Part shown: positions 1 through 8,757 of the stretch, in pieces
How the letters are laid out: every line of letters begins with the position of its first letter
How positions within the stretch are numbered: position 1 is the first letter of the stretch
Source of the DNA: an uncultured Blautia sp.
GTDB lineage: Bacteria > Bacillota > Clostridia > Lachnospirales > Lachnospiraceae
Assembly (NCBI GenBank): GCA_900549015.1
Contig: URMH01000017.1
Coordinates: forward strand, 1-53,683
Length of the DNA: 53,683 nucleotides
Reading direction: 5' to 3'
Notes under the pieces: generated by a model
The model's database searches: none
Seen by the model: the letters and a program-made list of their open reading frames with translations, nothing else
What the model was told of the DNA's origin: nothing
Program-made: the position numbers and the translations under genes

Positions 1-1
1 T

Positions 2-1540
2 GGCTTCCCCGCCTTTATCGGCGCCAGCCTGGTATGCGGTGTGGCCGTGGCCCTCTTCGGCGCGGTCAGCGTCAAATTTATCCGCAAGGTCTTCCCGCCT
101 GTGGCCATGGGCTGTGTCATCATGGTAATCGGCCTCACCCTGGTCAGCGTCGCCGTCGGATACTGTGCCGGGGGCAGTGACAGCCCCACCTATGGGAGCC
201 TGCAAAACTACGGTGTGGCCTTGTTCACTCTCGTCATCGTCATTGCACTGAACGCCTGGGGAAAGGGCTTTATAAAGGGCGCTTCCGTCCTGATCGCCCT
301 GATTGCCGGATTCGTGCTCTCCGCGGCGCTGGGTATGGTGGACTTTTCCTCGCTGAATGACTCTTCCTGGTTCTCCCTGCCCCAGCCGCTCCACTTCGGC
401 ATCTCCTTCCAGCTGCCCGCCATCATCATCATGGCTCTATTGACCCTGGTCAATCTGGTGGAGTTCCTGGGGGATACCTCTACCGTGGCCTTTATCACAG
501 CCAACCGCGTGGCAACCAAAGAGGACCTCTCCCGCGGCGTGGTCTGTGACGGCGTCGCCAGCATTCTGGGCGCTCTTTTTATATCAAGGCTTGATTATCA
601 TCTTCTGGTACATTTTAAAGGGCTTTTGTATATAGCTGCCGTTGTGTTAATGTTCCTTGTCCAGACGCCTCTCGGAGAGGAAGTAAACGGCGCCCGCCGC
701 TGGCTTAAGCTGGGAATCCAGTTTCAGCCTGCGGAAATTGCAAAAATAGCAGTGATTGTCTGTCTTCCATACATGATTGTGGAAATGGGGAAACGGATCC
801 GAACACTGAAAGCGTGTATGATATTGGGAGCAGCAGGAGGTGCGCTTGCCTTTATCGCATATGCATTTACGGAGAACTTAAGTACAGCTATCATTATTTT
901 CGGAATTACAGTTGGGCTTATTTTTGTAGCGCACCCCAACACAAAACTCTTTCTTCTGATATTTGCGGCAGGCGCGTTTCTGCTGCTTGGGTTTGTACTG
1001 TTTATCTCTGCCACAATGGACGTAGGGGCAACAGAGAACTTCCGTCTGCGCCGTATTCTTGTATGGCTTCATCCGGAAGATTTTGCATCAGGAGCAGGTT
1101 ATCAGACCATTCAGGCGCTTTATGCCATCGGTTCCGGCGGATTTTTTGGCAGGGGGCTTGGAAACAGTATTCAGAAGCTTGGTAGTGTGCCGGAAGCGCA
1201 GAACGATATGATTTTTTCCATTATCTGTGAGGAGCTTGGGGTTTTCGGGGGAATTATCGTGCTGCTTCTTTTTGCATACCTCCTTTACCGCTTGTTTTTT
1301 ATTGCGCAGAATGCGCCGGATCTGGTTGGCTCTCTTATGGTAACGGGGATTTTTATTCATATTGCCCTTCAGGTTATCTTAAACATTGCGGTTGTATTAA
1401 ATCTTATGCCGAATACAGGTATTACGCTGCCCTTCATCAGTTATGGAGGTACATCCGTAGTTTTTCTGATGTCGGAAATGGGACTTGCTCTGAGTGTGGC
1501 AAGACAGATTAAATTCCAGGATTCTTCTGTGCACATGTAA
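2..1540 (+). CDS. Chimeric ORF: NCS2 nucleobase permease fragment fused in frame to a 5'-truncated FtsW/RodA/SpoVE (SEDS) protein
   Basis: The frame is open from base 2, so the 5' end lies outside the window. Codons up to about base 575 encode membrane segments of a uracil/xanthine (NCS2) permease; visible blocks are GFPAFIGAS, IRKVFPPVAMGCVIMVIGL and EFLGDTSTVAFITANR. From about base 580 the protein becomes a SEDS peptidoglycan polymerase, recognised by SRLDYH, GEEVNGARRWLKLG, YQTIQALYAIGSGG, EAQNDMIFSIICEELG and FISYGGTS; SEDS proteins polymerise lipid II at the membrane. The SEDS part lacks roughly its first 60-70 residues and the permease lacks its C-terminal end. GC content drops sharply at the join, from visibly GC-rich to host-like. 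A functional fusion is unlikely: an assembly join or recombination scar at a contig end explains it better. The two family calls are secure; the continuity is not. Confidence 0.8.
   Translation, partial: GFPAFIGASLVCGVAVALFGAVSVKFIRKVFPPVAMGCVIMVIGLTLVSVAVGYCAGGSDSPTYGSLQNYGVALFTLVIVIALNAWGKGFIKGASVLIALIAGFVLSAALGMVDFSSLNDSSWFSLPQPLHFGISFQLPAIIIMALLTLVNLVEFLGDTSTVAFITANRVATKEDLSRGVVCDGVASILGALFISRLDYHLLVHFKGLLYIAAVVLMFLVQTPLGEEVNGARRWLKLGIQFQPAEIAKIAVIVCLPYMIVEMGKRIRTLKACMILGAAGGALAFIAYAFTENLSTAIIIFGITVGLIFVAHPNTKLFLLIFAAGAFLLLGFVLFISATMDVGATENFRLRRILVWLHPEDFASGAGYQTIQALYAIGSGGFFGRGLGNSIQKLGSVPEAQNDMIFSIICEELGVFGGIIVLLLFAYLLYRLFFIAQNAPDLVGSLMVTGIFIHIALQVILNIAVVLNLMPNTGITLPFISYGGTSVVFLMSEMGLALSVARQIKFQDSSVHM
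565..590. other. Composition and homology breakpoint
   Basis: NCS2 similarity ends at the residues ILGALF and SEDS similarity begins at ISRLDYH. The sequence changes here from GC-rich, C/G-ending codons to the AT-richer usage of the rest of the window. The T-rich stretch CGCTCTTTTTATATC is a plausible microhomology for a join. Exact breakpoint is inferred to within about 15 bases. Confidence 0.7.
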
Positions 1541-1558
1541 CAAATATTGGAAAATGTC

Positions 1559-1587
1559 TTGACAAAATATAGCGCAGAATATATACT
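1559..1587 (+). promoter_or_regulatory. Sigma-A promoter of acpP
   Basis: Consensus -35 TTGACA (1559-1564) and -10 TATACT (1582-1587) are separated by 17 bases. It sits between the SEDS stop codon and acpP, giving a leader of about 45 bases. Confidence 0.85.
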
Positions 1588-1637
1588 TTGGGCATTAAAA
1601 GGATTATAAGAACAGGTTTTATAAAGGAGAAAAGACA

Positions 1638-1871
1638 ATGTTAGAAAAAATGCAGGAAATGTTATCACAGCAGTTAAACTGTGATGCAGACACAATTACA
1701 CCGGATACTTCTTTTAAGGATGATCTGGGAGCAGACTCACTGGATCTTTTTGAGCTGGTTATGGCGTTGGAAGATGAGTACAATATTGAAATTCCTTCTG
1801 AGGAGCTTACTGACTTAAATACAGTCGGAGATGTAATTGAATACATGAAGAGCAAAGGCATTGATGCGTAA
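1638..1871 (+). CDS. acpP: Acyl carrier protein
   Basis: A 77-residue acidic protein that carries fatty-acid intermediates as thioesters on 4'-phosphopantetheine in the cytoplasm. The attachment motif GADSLDLFE puts the modified serine at residue 34. Length and the four-helix pattern match the family. The start is preceded by AAAGGAGAAAAGACA. It has its own strong promoter and terminator, so it is a single-gene transcript away from other fab genes. An Sfp-type phosphopantetheinyl transferase, the kind of enzyme that could activate it, lies about 4.2 kb downstream. Confidence 0.95.
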   Translation: MLEKMQEMLSQQLNCDADTITPDTSFKDDLGADSLDLFELVMALEDEYNIEIPSEELTDLNTVGDVIEYMKSKGIDA

Positions 1872-1880
1872 GTCCTGTTT

Positions 1881-1909
1881 TCCCGCGGAATCTCCGCGGG
1901 ATTTTTTTT
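1881..1909 (+). terminator. Intrinsic terminator of acpP
   Basis: A perfect 9-bp stem (TCCCGCGGA with TCCGCGGGA) closes a 3-base loop and is followed by eight T residues. Confidence 0.93.
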
Positions 1910-1975
1910 GTTCTGCGATGAGACAGATATGGCGGATATTGATCGAGAAATGCCGGATCGTGCGGTGTTTTCCGG

Positions 1976-2004
1976 TTGAAAAAGAAGGCGTTCAAAGGTA
2001 TAAT
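1976..2004 (+). promoter_or_regulatory. Sigma-A promoter for the sirtuin-like gene (and possibly gltX)
   Basis: TTGAAA (1976-1981), a 17-base spacer and TATAAT (1999-2004). It lies 34 bases before the ATG at 2038, which supports that start over the longer frame that opens at 1861 inside the acpP end and its terminator. Confidence 0.85.
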
Positions 2005-2037
2005 AGTGGTATAAAATCCGAAGAAAGGGTGGGGCAT

Positions 2038-2781
2038 ATGGAAGAAAAATACACAGAAAAACTTGAGTATTTAAGACGTGCCATAGAGAATAGCAATTAC
2101 ATGGTATGTCTTATGGGTGTTGGGGTAAGTGAGGACTGTGGCTGTATCAATTTCCGGAAGCAGCAGGATGCGTTAAATATGGAAATTGCCTATGGATATT
2201 CTCCGGAAGAAATGTTTAATCCTACGTTCTTCAGCACAAGAACAGAACAGTTTTATGATTTTTATAAAAATTATATGCTGAAAAATCTTGGGAAAGTAAA
2301 AGAGGGACTTTTCAGCCTCAGACATCTGGAAGAGCGGGGAAAATTAAAATGTGTGATTACAAGAGATCTTTTTTCCATTCCGAGAAGAGCGGGCTGCAAA
2401 AATGTATATGAGATTCACGGAAGCGTATATGAAAATTTCTGTCCTCACTGCGGCAGGAAATATCCCATTGAGTACATACAGAAAAGTGAAGGCGTTCCAA
2501 AATGTGAAAGCTGCGGTTCCATAGTGCGTCCAGGTGTATATATGGTGGGAGAGATGGTGGATAACCGCGTGATCTCCCTGGCGGCAGAAGAAGTACGGAA
2601 GGCAGATACGCTTCTCATACTGGGCTGCGATTTAAAGGCGCCTCTTCCGGAAACATTTCTCAAATATTTTGAGGGACACCACCTGATACTTATTAATCAG
2701 GAGCCTCATTTTGCAGATGAGATGGCAGATTTGACGATTCATGGAAAACCAGTGGACATTTTGACGGATTTGGGTATATAA
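2038..2781 (+). CDS. Degenerate SIR2-family (sirtuin-like) protein
   Basis: A 247-residue Rossmann-fold protein of the sirtuin type; canonical members remove acyl groups from lysines using NAD. Four zinc-ligand cysteines are present (C135, C138, C156, C159) and the catalytic His is conserved in YEIHGSVYE (H127). Key NAD-site motifs are altered: the GAGxS...PDFR loop reads GVGVS...INFR (27-40) and the usual TQNID block reads TRDLF (108-112). Fold and zinc site therefore look intact while the NAD and acyl-lysine chemistry is doubtful. Start chosen from AAGAAAGGGTGGGGCATATG and the promoter just upstream. It precedes gltX by 43 bases and may be co-transcribed with it. Deacylase activity is not established. 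Confidence 0.75.
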   Translation: MEEKYTEKLEYLRRAIENSNYMVCLMGVGVSEDCGCINFRKQQDALNMEIAYGYSPEEMFNPTFFSTRTEQFYDFYKNYMLKNLGKVKEGLFSLRHLEERGKLKCVITRDLFSIPRRAGCKNVYEIHGSVYENFCPHCGRKYPIEYIQKSEGVPKCESCGSIVRPGVYMVGEMVDNRVISLAAEEVRKADTLLILGCDLKAPLPETFLKYFEGHHLILINQEPHFADEMADLTIHGKPVDILTDLGI

Positions 2782-2824
2782 TAAAAAGTCGAAAGTATAT
2801 AGCAAGAAAGCAGGAGAAGAGACT

Positions 2825-4279
2825 ATGAGTAAACTCAGAACAAGATTTGCACCAAGTCCCACAGGAAGAATGCACGTGGGCAATTTAAGAACTGCATTAT
2901 ACGCATATTTAATTACAAAGCATGAGGGCGGAGATTTTATTCTCCGTATTGAAGATACAGACCAGGAGCGCTACATGGAGGGCGCAGTGGACATTATTTA
3001 CCGTACAATGGAAAAAACAGGACTTCTCCATGACGAAGGTCCTGACAAAGACGGAGGCGTAGGTCCTTATGTACAGAGCGAGCGTCAGGCGTCCGGACTT
3101 TATCTGAAATATGCGCAGCAGCTTGTAGAACAGGGAGATGCGTATTACTGTTTCTGCCAGAAGGAAGAGCTGGAAAATATGAAACGCGTAGTGGCAGGAA
3201 AAGAAATTTCCATCTACGACAAACGATGCTTAAATCTTCCGAAAGAAGAAGTGCAGCGCCGTCTGGAAGCGGGAGAGCCGCACGTGATTCGCTTTAATAT
3301 GCCGACAGAGGGGACAACCACCTTCCATGATGTGATTTACGGAGATATTACGGTAAATAATGAAGAGCTGGAAGATTTGATCCTCATTAAATCCGACGGG
3401 TATCCTACATATAACTTTGCAAACGTAGTGGACGACCATCTGATGGGAATTACCCATGTAGTAAGAGGAAACGAGTATCTCTCCTCAGCACCGAAATACA
3501 ACCGTATTTATGAGGCGTTTGGCTGGGATATTCCTGTTTATGTACACTGTCCGCTGATCACAGATGAAACACACCAGAAACTTTCAAAGCGTTCCGGACA
3601 TTCTTCTTATGAGGATCTTTTAGAGCAGGGATTTGTGTCAGAGGCAATCGTAAATTATGTGGCTCTTCTTGGCTGGAGCCCTTCTGACAACCGTGAAATC
3701 TTTACACTTTCCGAGCTTGTTGAGGCGTTTGATTATCATCATATCAACAAATCACCGGCAGTCTTTGATATTCAGAAGCTTCGCTGGATGAACGGAGAGT
3801 ACATTAAGAAAATGGATCCGGAAGAATTTTATGAAAAAGCGCTTCCGTATATGAAAGAGGTTCTGAAAAAGGACTATGATTTCCGCAAAATAGCAGGAAT
3901 GGTGCAGACAAGAATCGAGACATTCCCGGATATTCCGGAGCTTGTAGACTTCTTTGAGGAAGTGCCGGAGTACGATTCTTCCATGTACTGCCATAAAAAA
4001 ATGAAAACAACAGAGGAAACTTCCCTCACTGTATTAAAAGAGGTTCTTCCTGTTCTGGAAGCCCATGAGGATTATACAAACGATCCGTTATTTGCTGTTC
4101 TTTCCGCGTTTGTGAAAGATAAAGGGTATAAAAACGGATATGTAATGTGGCCTCTGCGTACTGCGGTTTCCGGAAAACAGATGACACCTGCCGGTGCAAC
4201 AGAAATTATGGAAATCATCGGCAAAGAAGAAACAATAAAAAGAGTGAAGGCAGCTATTGAAAAACTGGAAAACAGATAA
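2825..4279 (+). CDS. gltX: Glutamate--tRNA ligase
   Basis: A 484-residue class I aminoacyl-tRNA synthetase that charges tRNA-Glu with glutamate using ATP. The HIGH-type signature reads PSPTGRMHVGN (residues 10-20) and the KMSKS loop reads KLSKR (252-256). Length matches bacterial GluRS. The start follows an AGGAGAAGAGACT ribosome site. It ends three bases before the helicase gene, so the two are probably co-transcribed. Whether it also charges tRNA-Gln cannot be told from this window. Confidence 0.96.
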   Translation: MSKLRTRFAPSPTGRMHVGNLRTALYAYLITKHEGGDFILRIEDTDQERYMEGAVDIIYRTMEKTGLLHDEGPDKDGGVGPYVQSERQASGLYLKYAQQLVEQGDAYYCFCQKEELENMKRVVAGKEISIYDKRCLNLPKEEVQRRLEAGEPHVIRFNMPTEGTTTFHDVIYGDITVNNEELEDLILIKSDGYPTYNFANVVDDHLMGITHVVRGNEYLSSAPKYNRIYEAFGWDIPVYVHCPLITDETHQKLSKRSGHSSYEDLLEQGFVSEAIVNYVALLGWSPSDNREIFTLSELVEAFDYHHINKSPAVFDIQKLRWMNGEYIKKMDPEEFYEKALPYMKEVLKKDYDFRKIAGMVQTRIETFPDIPELVDFFEEVPEYDSSMYCHKKMKTTEETSLTVLKEVLPVLEAHEDYTNDPLFAVLSAFVKDKGYKNGYVMWPLRTAVSGKQMTPAGATEIMEIIGKEETIKRVKAAIEKLENR

Positions 4280-4282
4280 AGT

Positions 4283-6109
4283 ATGAAAAAAAATCCATCT
4301 CAGCTACGGGCAATCGCTCACCTGTCAGGACCTATGATGGTCCTGGCAGGCCCCGGTTCGGGGAAAACTTCCGTTATTGTGGAGAGAACTGCATATCTGA
4401 CCCGCGAAGGCGGAATTTCGCCGTCCTCCATTCTTGTTGTGACCTTTTCAAGGGCGGCAGCAGCAGAAATGAAGGAACGTTTTCTTGCGTTTACAGAGCA
4501 GGAGAGAACAGGAGTTACCTTCGGGACTTTTCACGGGGTATTTTACGGGATTTTAAAACAGGCATACGGATTTGGCGCAGGAAATATTCTGTCTGAGGAG
4601 GAAAAGCGGGAGATTTTACAGGAACTTGTACTGGAATACGGGCAGGAATTATCTCAGGAAGGGGATTTTCTTGATGAGGTGGCAAAAGAGATCAGTCTTG
4701 TAAAAAATGAAAGGATTTCTCTTCGTCATTATTATTCCTCCTGCTGTCCGGACGAGGTGTTTAAGCAGATTTTTCAGGGATATAAAAAGATGCTCACCGA
4801 GAGAAGAAAGCTTGATTTTGATGATATGCTCCTCTTCTGTTATGAATTGTTTGACAAGCGAAAGGACATTCTTGAAGGCTGGAGACGGAAATTTCAGTAT
4901 ATTCTTGTGGATGAATTTCAGGATATAAACAGACTCCAGTACGATGTGGTCAAGATGCTGGCAGCTCCCTTAAACAATCTTTTTATTGTAGGGGATGACG
5001 ATCAGTCCATCTATCATTTTCGCGGGGCACGCCCGGAAATTATGTTGAATTTTACAAAAGATTATCCAAAGGCGGAAACGGTGCTTTTAAATATTAACTA
5101 CAGGTGTACGGAAAATATTTTAAATACGGCTGTGCGCGTCATTAACCATAATAAAAAGCGGTTCAAAAAGAAGCTGACTGCGTTTCATCGGGCAGGCGTT
5201 CCTGTGCGGTGTCTGGAATTTCAAAATACAAGAGAAGAATATATGGCGGTTGTCAGGGGACTGAAAAAAAGAATGGAAAAAGGAGAGCGCCTTGAGGATA
5301 CGGCAGTTCTTTTCCGCACCAATCAGGAGGCGGAAGGGCTTGTAGGGGCGCTTATGGAGTACCAGGTTCCTTTTACCATGAAAGAGCAGCTTCCCAACTT
5401 GTTCCGTCACTGGATCTGCCGGAATATGCTTTCGTATCTGAAAATGGCGGGAGGAGACAGAAGCAGAAAAACATTTCTGGAAATTATGAACCGCCCCAAC
5501 CGGTATATTGCAAGGGAAAGCCTGACAGACACCACGCTTTCTTTTGATAAGCTTCGGGAATTTTATAAAGAGAGAGACTGGATGTGCGACAGAATTACAA
5601 CTCTGGAAACCCAGCTTCGCATTTTATCGTCTCTTGCACCTTTTGCTGCCATTAATTTTATCAGAAAGGGAATGGGATACGAGGAATATTTAAGAGAGTA
5701 TGCCCAGTACCGGAAAATCAGGCCGGAGGATCTTCTTGAAGTTCTGGATCGGATCCAGGACAGCGCAAAAGAGAAGAAAAGCCTGGAAGAATGGGAAAAC
5801 TATATCAGGGATTATACAGAGCGTCTTAAGGAACAGGCAAAGAAGCAGGAAGTGAAAAAAGAAGGCGTTGTGATCTCCACCCTTCATGCAGTAAAAGGGC
5901 TGCAGTATGACAATGTGTTTATATTAAATGTAAATGAAGGAAGTATCCCTTACAAAAAAGCTGTGTTAAACGAAGCGCTTGAAGAGGAACGCCGCCTTTT
6001 TTATGTCGGAATGACGCGGGCAAAAAAAGAGCTTACCCTCTGTTATGCAGAGAGGCAGTTTGAAAAAGAATGGGAGCCGTCCCGTTTTCTTGAGGAGGCA
6101 GGAGTATGA
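4283..6109 (+). CDS. UvrD/PcrA-like superfamily 1 ATP-dependent DNA helicase
   Basis: A 608-residue helicase that unwinds DNA 3' to 5' with ATP, by family. Motifs in order: Walker A AGPGSGKT (22-29), DEFQDINR (motif II), GDDDQSIYHFRGA (motif III), NYRCTENI (motif IV), STLHAVKGLQYDNVF (motif V) and FYVGMTRAKKEL (motif VI). It is shorter than PcrA/UvrD (about 720-750 residues), with a compact C-terminal region and no Tudor-like tail that I can see. It sits in a gltX-helicase-PPTase run; its last four bases overlap the PPTase start (ATGA). A DNA repair role is inferred from the family. Confidence 0.9.
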   Translation: MKKNPSQLRAIAHLSGPMMVLAGPGSGKTSVIVERTAYLTREGGISPSSILVVTFSRAAAAEMKERFLAFTEQERTGVTFGTFHGVFYGILKQAYGFGAGNILSEEEKREILQELVLEYGQELSQEGDFLDEVAKEISLVKNERISLRHYYSSCCPDEVFKQIFQGYKKMLTERRKLDFDDMLLFCYELFDKRKDILEGWRRKFQYILVDEFQDINRLQYDVVKMLAAPLNNLFIVGDDDQSIYHFRGARPEIMLNFTKDYPKAETVLLNINYRCTENILNTAVRVINHNKKRFKKKLTAFHRAGVPVRCLEFQNTREEYMAVVRGLKKRMEKGERLEDTAVLFRTNQEAEGLVGALMEYQVPFTMKEQLPNLFRHWICRNMLSYLKMAGGDRSRKTFLEIMNRPNRYIARESLTDTTLSFDKLREFYKERDWMCDRITTLETQLRILSSLAPFAAINFIRKGMGYEEYLREYAQYRKIRPEDLLEVLDRIQDSAKEKKSLEEWENYIRDYTERLKEQAKKQEVKKEGVVISTLHAVKGLQYDNVFILNVNEGSIPYKKAVLNEALEEERRLFYVGMTRAKKELTLCYAERQFEKEWEPSRFLEEAGV

Positions 6110-6651
6110 ATGGAGTTATTTATTATACAAAGATAAAAGAAGAGTATGCAGGCAAAAATATGGAGCATATGATAGGGGAAAGGCTTCTGGAAAAGGGACT
6201 TTTAAAAGAATACGGACTGGATTTAAAATACGAGCCCAGAAGTAAGGGAGAGCATGGAAAGCCGTTTTTTACCCTTCAGCCGAAAATCCATTATAATATC
6301 AGCCATTCCGGGGAATACGTTCTCTGTATTTTAGCGGGACAGGAAGTGGGGATCGACATACAGCTTCATAAAGATGTGGATTACGGACGCTTTCTGGAGC
6401 GTATGGTTTCAGAAGAGGAGAAAAAAGAAATCCTGGAAGCAGAAGATGTAAAAAAAGCTTTTTTTGAACAGTGGGTTTTAAAGGAAGCATACATAAAATG
6501 GACAGGAGAGGGATTTTCAAGAAGCCTTCTTACTGCAGGAGAGGACAGAGGATTTCATAAACTTCTGGAAGTGGAAGAGGGATACAGCGCCGCGCTCTGG
6601 TGTGCGGTACCGATGGACATTCGCTGGGAATACGAAGAGACCGTGCTTTAA
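6106..6651 (+). CDS. Sfp-type 4'-phosphopantetheinyl transferase
   Basis: A 181-residue enzyme that transfers phosphopantetheine from CoA to a carrier-protein serine. Diagnostic motifs are GIDIQ with the metal-binding D84 and WVLKEAYIKWTGEG (from residue 123). An N-terminal KPFF...HYNISHSG block also fits the family. It overlaps the helicase gene by four bases (ATGA) and so is translationally coupled. No NRPS or PKS genes are visible, so the local acyl carrier protein is the obvious candidate substrate; a separate AcpS elsewhere is possible. Confidence 0.9.
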   Translation: MNGVIYYTKIKEEYAGKNMEHMIGERLLEKGLLKEYGLDLKYEPRSKGEHGKPFFTLQPKIHYNISHSGEYVLCILAGQEVGIDIQLHKDVDYGRFLERMVSEEEKKEILEAEDVKKAFFEQWVLKEAYIKWTGEGFSRSLLTAGEDRGFHKLLEVEEGYSAALWCAVPMDIRWEYEETVL

Positions 6652-6707
6652 AAAGAAGGTACTAAATCGGGATTGTCCACATATATTAAAACTAAGAGGT
6701 GAGACAA

Positions 6708-7649
6708 ATGGAAGCAATGCAGGTTCAGAATCTGTTTGCCGGAAGCATTCGAAACCAGCTTTTGGATGCGAACCTTGATTACGATAAATTATACGAAATA
6801 CGACTGCGCGTAGGGAGACCGCTTTTTCTTACATACGACGGAGGAGAGTGCTTTCTTAGAAACAGAGGGGAAGAACCCTATGTTGTGACACAGGAGGACT
6901 TAAAAGAAACTCTTGAGTATGTAACAGGATATTCTCTTTATGCCTACGAGGAGGAAATACGTCAGGGCTTTATCAGTGTCCAGGGAGGGCACAGGGTAGG
7001 GGTGACGGGAAAAGTGATTTTAGACGGAGGAAAAATCCGCGGTATGAAATACATTTCCTGTATTAATGTGCGCCTTGCCCATGAGATCCAGGGCTGTGCA
7101 GAGGAGGTCATGCCTTATATCCAGACAAAGGACTGGGTAGCGCACACCCTTATTATTTCTCCGCCCAGATGTGGAAAAACCACGCTGCTTCGCGATATTA
7201 TCCGACAGATCAGTAACGGAAGAGAAGGGATTCCGGGGCAGACAGTGGGAGTGGTAGATGAAAGATGCGAGCTTGCAGGCTGCTATCAGGGCGTTCCCCA
7301 AAATGATGTGGGAATGCGTACCGATGTGCTGGACGGCTGTCCGAAGGCAGAGGGAATGCAGATGCTCATACGCTCCATGTCTCCGTCTGTTGTTGCAGTG
7401 GACGAGCTTGGAAGAGAAGAAGATTTCCGGGCTGTCGAGGCTGTGATACACTGCGGCTGTAAGCTGATCGCAACGGCGCATGGAAATTCTCTGGAGGACG
7501 TTCTCGCACAGCCCTTTTTTCAGAAGCTTGTGGAGGAGCGCGTCTTTGAGAGATACATTCTCCTCGGAAAAAGAGAGAGGGCAGGAATCATAGAGGGAAT
7601 CTATGACGGAAATGGAGAGTTATGCAAAAATCAGTGGGAGTGCTCCTGA
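6708..7649 (+). CDS. spoIIIAA: Stage III sporulation protein AA (ATPase)
   Basis: A 313-residue AAA-type ATPase related to type II/IV secretion ATPases. It powers the SpoIIIA-SpoIIQ channel between mother cell and forespore. The Walker A motif PPRCGKTTLLRD begins at residue 152, followed by VGVVDERCELAGC and VVAVDELGREED (Walker B). The ATG at 6708 is preferred because AAGAGGTGAG lies four bases upstream; an in-frame GTG at 6699 falls inside that site. It is the first gene of the complete spoIIIA operon and overlaps spoIIIAB by 28 bases. Confidence 0.95.
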   Translation: MEAMQVQNLFAGSIRNQLLDANLDYDKLYEIRLRVGRPLFLTYDGGECFLRNRGEEPYVVTQEDLKETLEYVTGYSLYAYEEEIRQGFISVQGGHRVGVTGKVILDGGKIRGMKYISCINVRLAHEIQGCAEEVMPYIQTKDWVAHTLIISPPRCGKTTLLRDIIRQISNGREGIPGQTVGVVDERCELAGCYQGVPQNDVGMRTDVLDGCPKAEGMQMLIRSMSPSVVAVDELGREEDFRAVEAVIHCGCKLIATAHGNSLEDVLAQPFFQKLVEERVFERYILLGKRERAGIIEGIYDGNGELCKNQWECS

Positions 7650-8140
7650 TCCTTTTTTCCTGTGCAGGCCTCGGCTTTGGACAGAGCCTGCGTTTTACGG
7701 GAAGGCTTCGCACACTGGAAATGATGAAACGCATGACTGTGCTTTTAAAAGGGGAGATCCGTTTTGGAAACGCTTCCCTTTGTTCTGCTTTTTATGAGGC
7801 GGGAGGAAAGCTTGAGGAACCCTTCGGCAGCTTTTTTCGGGAGGTTTCCCAAAGGCTTTCGTCTCTTGGAGGCAGGAGCTTTGAAAGTGTGTACAGAGAG
7901 TGCGCACAGAACGATATAAAACTTCTCAATATTCAAAAAGAGGAGGAAGAACTTTTCTTTTCCCTGGGGAGCCGCCTGGGGTATCTTGATCTTGAAATGC
8001 AGATGAAAGAGCTTCTGCTTTATGAGGAGGAGCTTACACGCCGCACAGAAGAGCTTCGCCGGGAAATGCCGGCAAAGAAAAAGGTGTATGAAAGTCTTGG
8101 GATTCTTGGAGGGATTTTGCTTGCCGTCCTTGTATGGTAG
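7622..8140 (+). CDS. spoIIIAB: Stage III sporulation protein AB
   Basis: A 172-residue SpoIIIAB with a hydrophobic N-terminal segment (VGVLLILFSCAGLGFG), a charged helical middle and a C-terminal hydrophobic anchor (ILGGILLAVLVW). The fold is related to GspF-type platform proteins of secretion systems. It starts inside spoIIIAA, 28 bases before that gene ends, implying coupled translation. Confidence 0.92.
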   Translation: MQKSVGVLLILFSCAGLGFGQSLRFTGRLRTLEMMKRMTVLLKGEIRFGNASLCSAFYEAGGKLEEPFGSFFREVSQRLSSLGGRSFESVYRECAQNDIKLLNIQKEEEELFFSLGSRLGYLDLEMQMKELLLYEEELTRRTEELRREMPAKKKVYESLGILGGILLAVLVW

Positions 8141-8162
8141 CCAGGGCGGAAAGGAGGCGTGT

Positions 8163-8357
8163 TTGGAGGTCAGCATTATCTTTAAAATTGCAGCTGTGGG
8201 AATCCTGGTCTCCGTTCTTTCACAGATTCTCAAACACAGCGGAAGGGAAGAGCAGGCATTTCTTGTAAGTCTGGCAGGACTTTTAATTGTATTATTCTGG
8301 ATTGTTCCATATATTTATGAGCTTTTTGAAAACATTCAGCAGTTGTTTACACTGTGA
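8163..8357 (+). CDS. spoIIIAC: Stage III sporulation protein AC
   Basis: A 64-residue membrane protein with two hydrophobic helices (IIFKIAAVGILVSVLSQIL and FLVSLAGLLIVLFWIVPYIY), the usual SpoIIIAC size and layout. The likely start is TTG at 8163, five bases after AAGGAGG (8151-8157). The frame is open further upstream, but that part overlaps spoIIIAB and has no ribosome site. It is a small membrane component of the SpoIIIA complex. Confidence 0.9.
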   Translation: MEVSIIFKIAAVGILVSVLSQILKHSGREEQAFLVSLAGLLIVLFWIVPYIYELFENIQQLFTL

Positions 8358-8370
8358 AAAAGGGGCGTAT

Positions 8371-8757
8371 ATGGATATTGTCAAAATTTCTCTGATTGGT
8401 GTGGGAGGCGTAATGCTTGGTTTTCTGCTCAAAGGCACAAAGCCGGAATACGCTTCTTTTATTACAATGGGAATCGGTGTTGTCATACTGGGACTTGCAG
8501 TGGGGAAAATTTCCTATTTATTCGAAGCTTTAAAGGAGATTCAGAAAAGCCTTCCCGTAGACGGAAAGCATATTTCCACCCTTGTAAAAATGCTGGGGAT
8601 TACGTATATCGGTCAGTTTTCTTCCGGCATCTGCAAAGACGCGGGATACGGGGCGACAGGCGCGCAGATCGAGCTTTTCTGCAAGCTTTCTCTCATGGTT
8701 TTAAGTATGCCGGTTCTTCTTGCTCTTTTACAGACCATACAGGAGTTTTTTGTATGA
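8371..8757 (+). CDS. spoIIIAD: Stage III sporulation protein AD
   Basis: A 128-residue multi-helix membrane protein starting MDIVKISLIGVGGVMLGF. The conserved stretch KMLGITYIGQFSSGICKDAG is typical of SpoIIIAD. It starts 13 bases after spoIIIAC and overlaps spoIIIAE by four bases (ATGA). It is a membrane component of the feeding-tube complex. Confidence 0.93.
   Translation: MDIVKISLIGVGGVMLGFLLKGTKPEYASFITMGIGVVILGLAVGKISYLFEALKEIQKSLPVDGKHISTLVKMLGITYIGQFSSGICKDAGYGATGAQIELFCKLSLMVLSMPVLLALLQTIQEFFV

Noticed and set aside
1861..2037. Upstream extension of the sirtuin-like frame
   Set aside because: It runs through the acpP stop, the acpP terminator and the sirtuin promoter, so the extra 59 codons are not translated.
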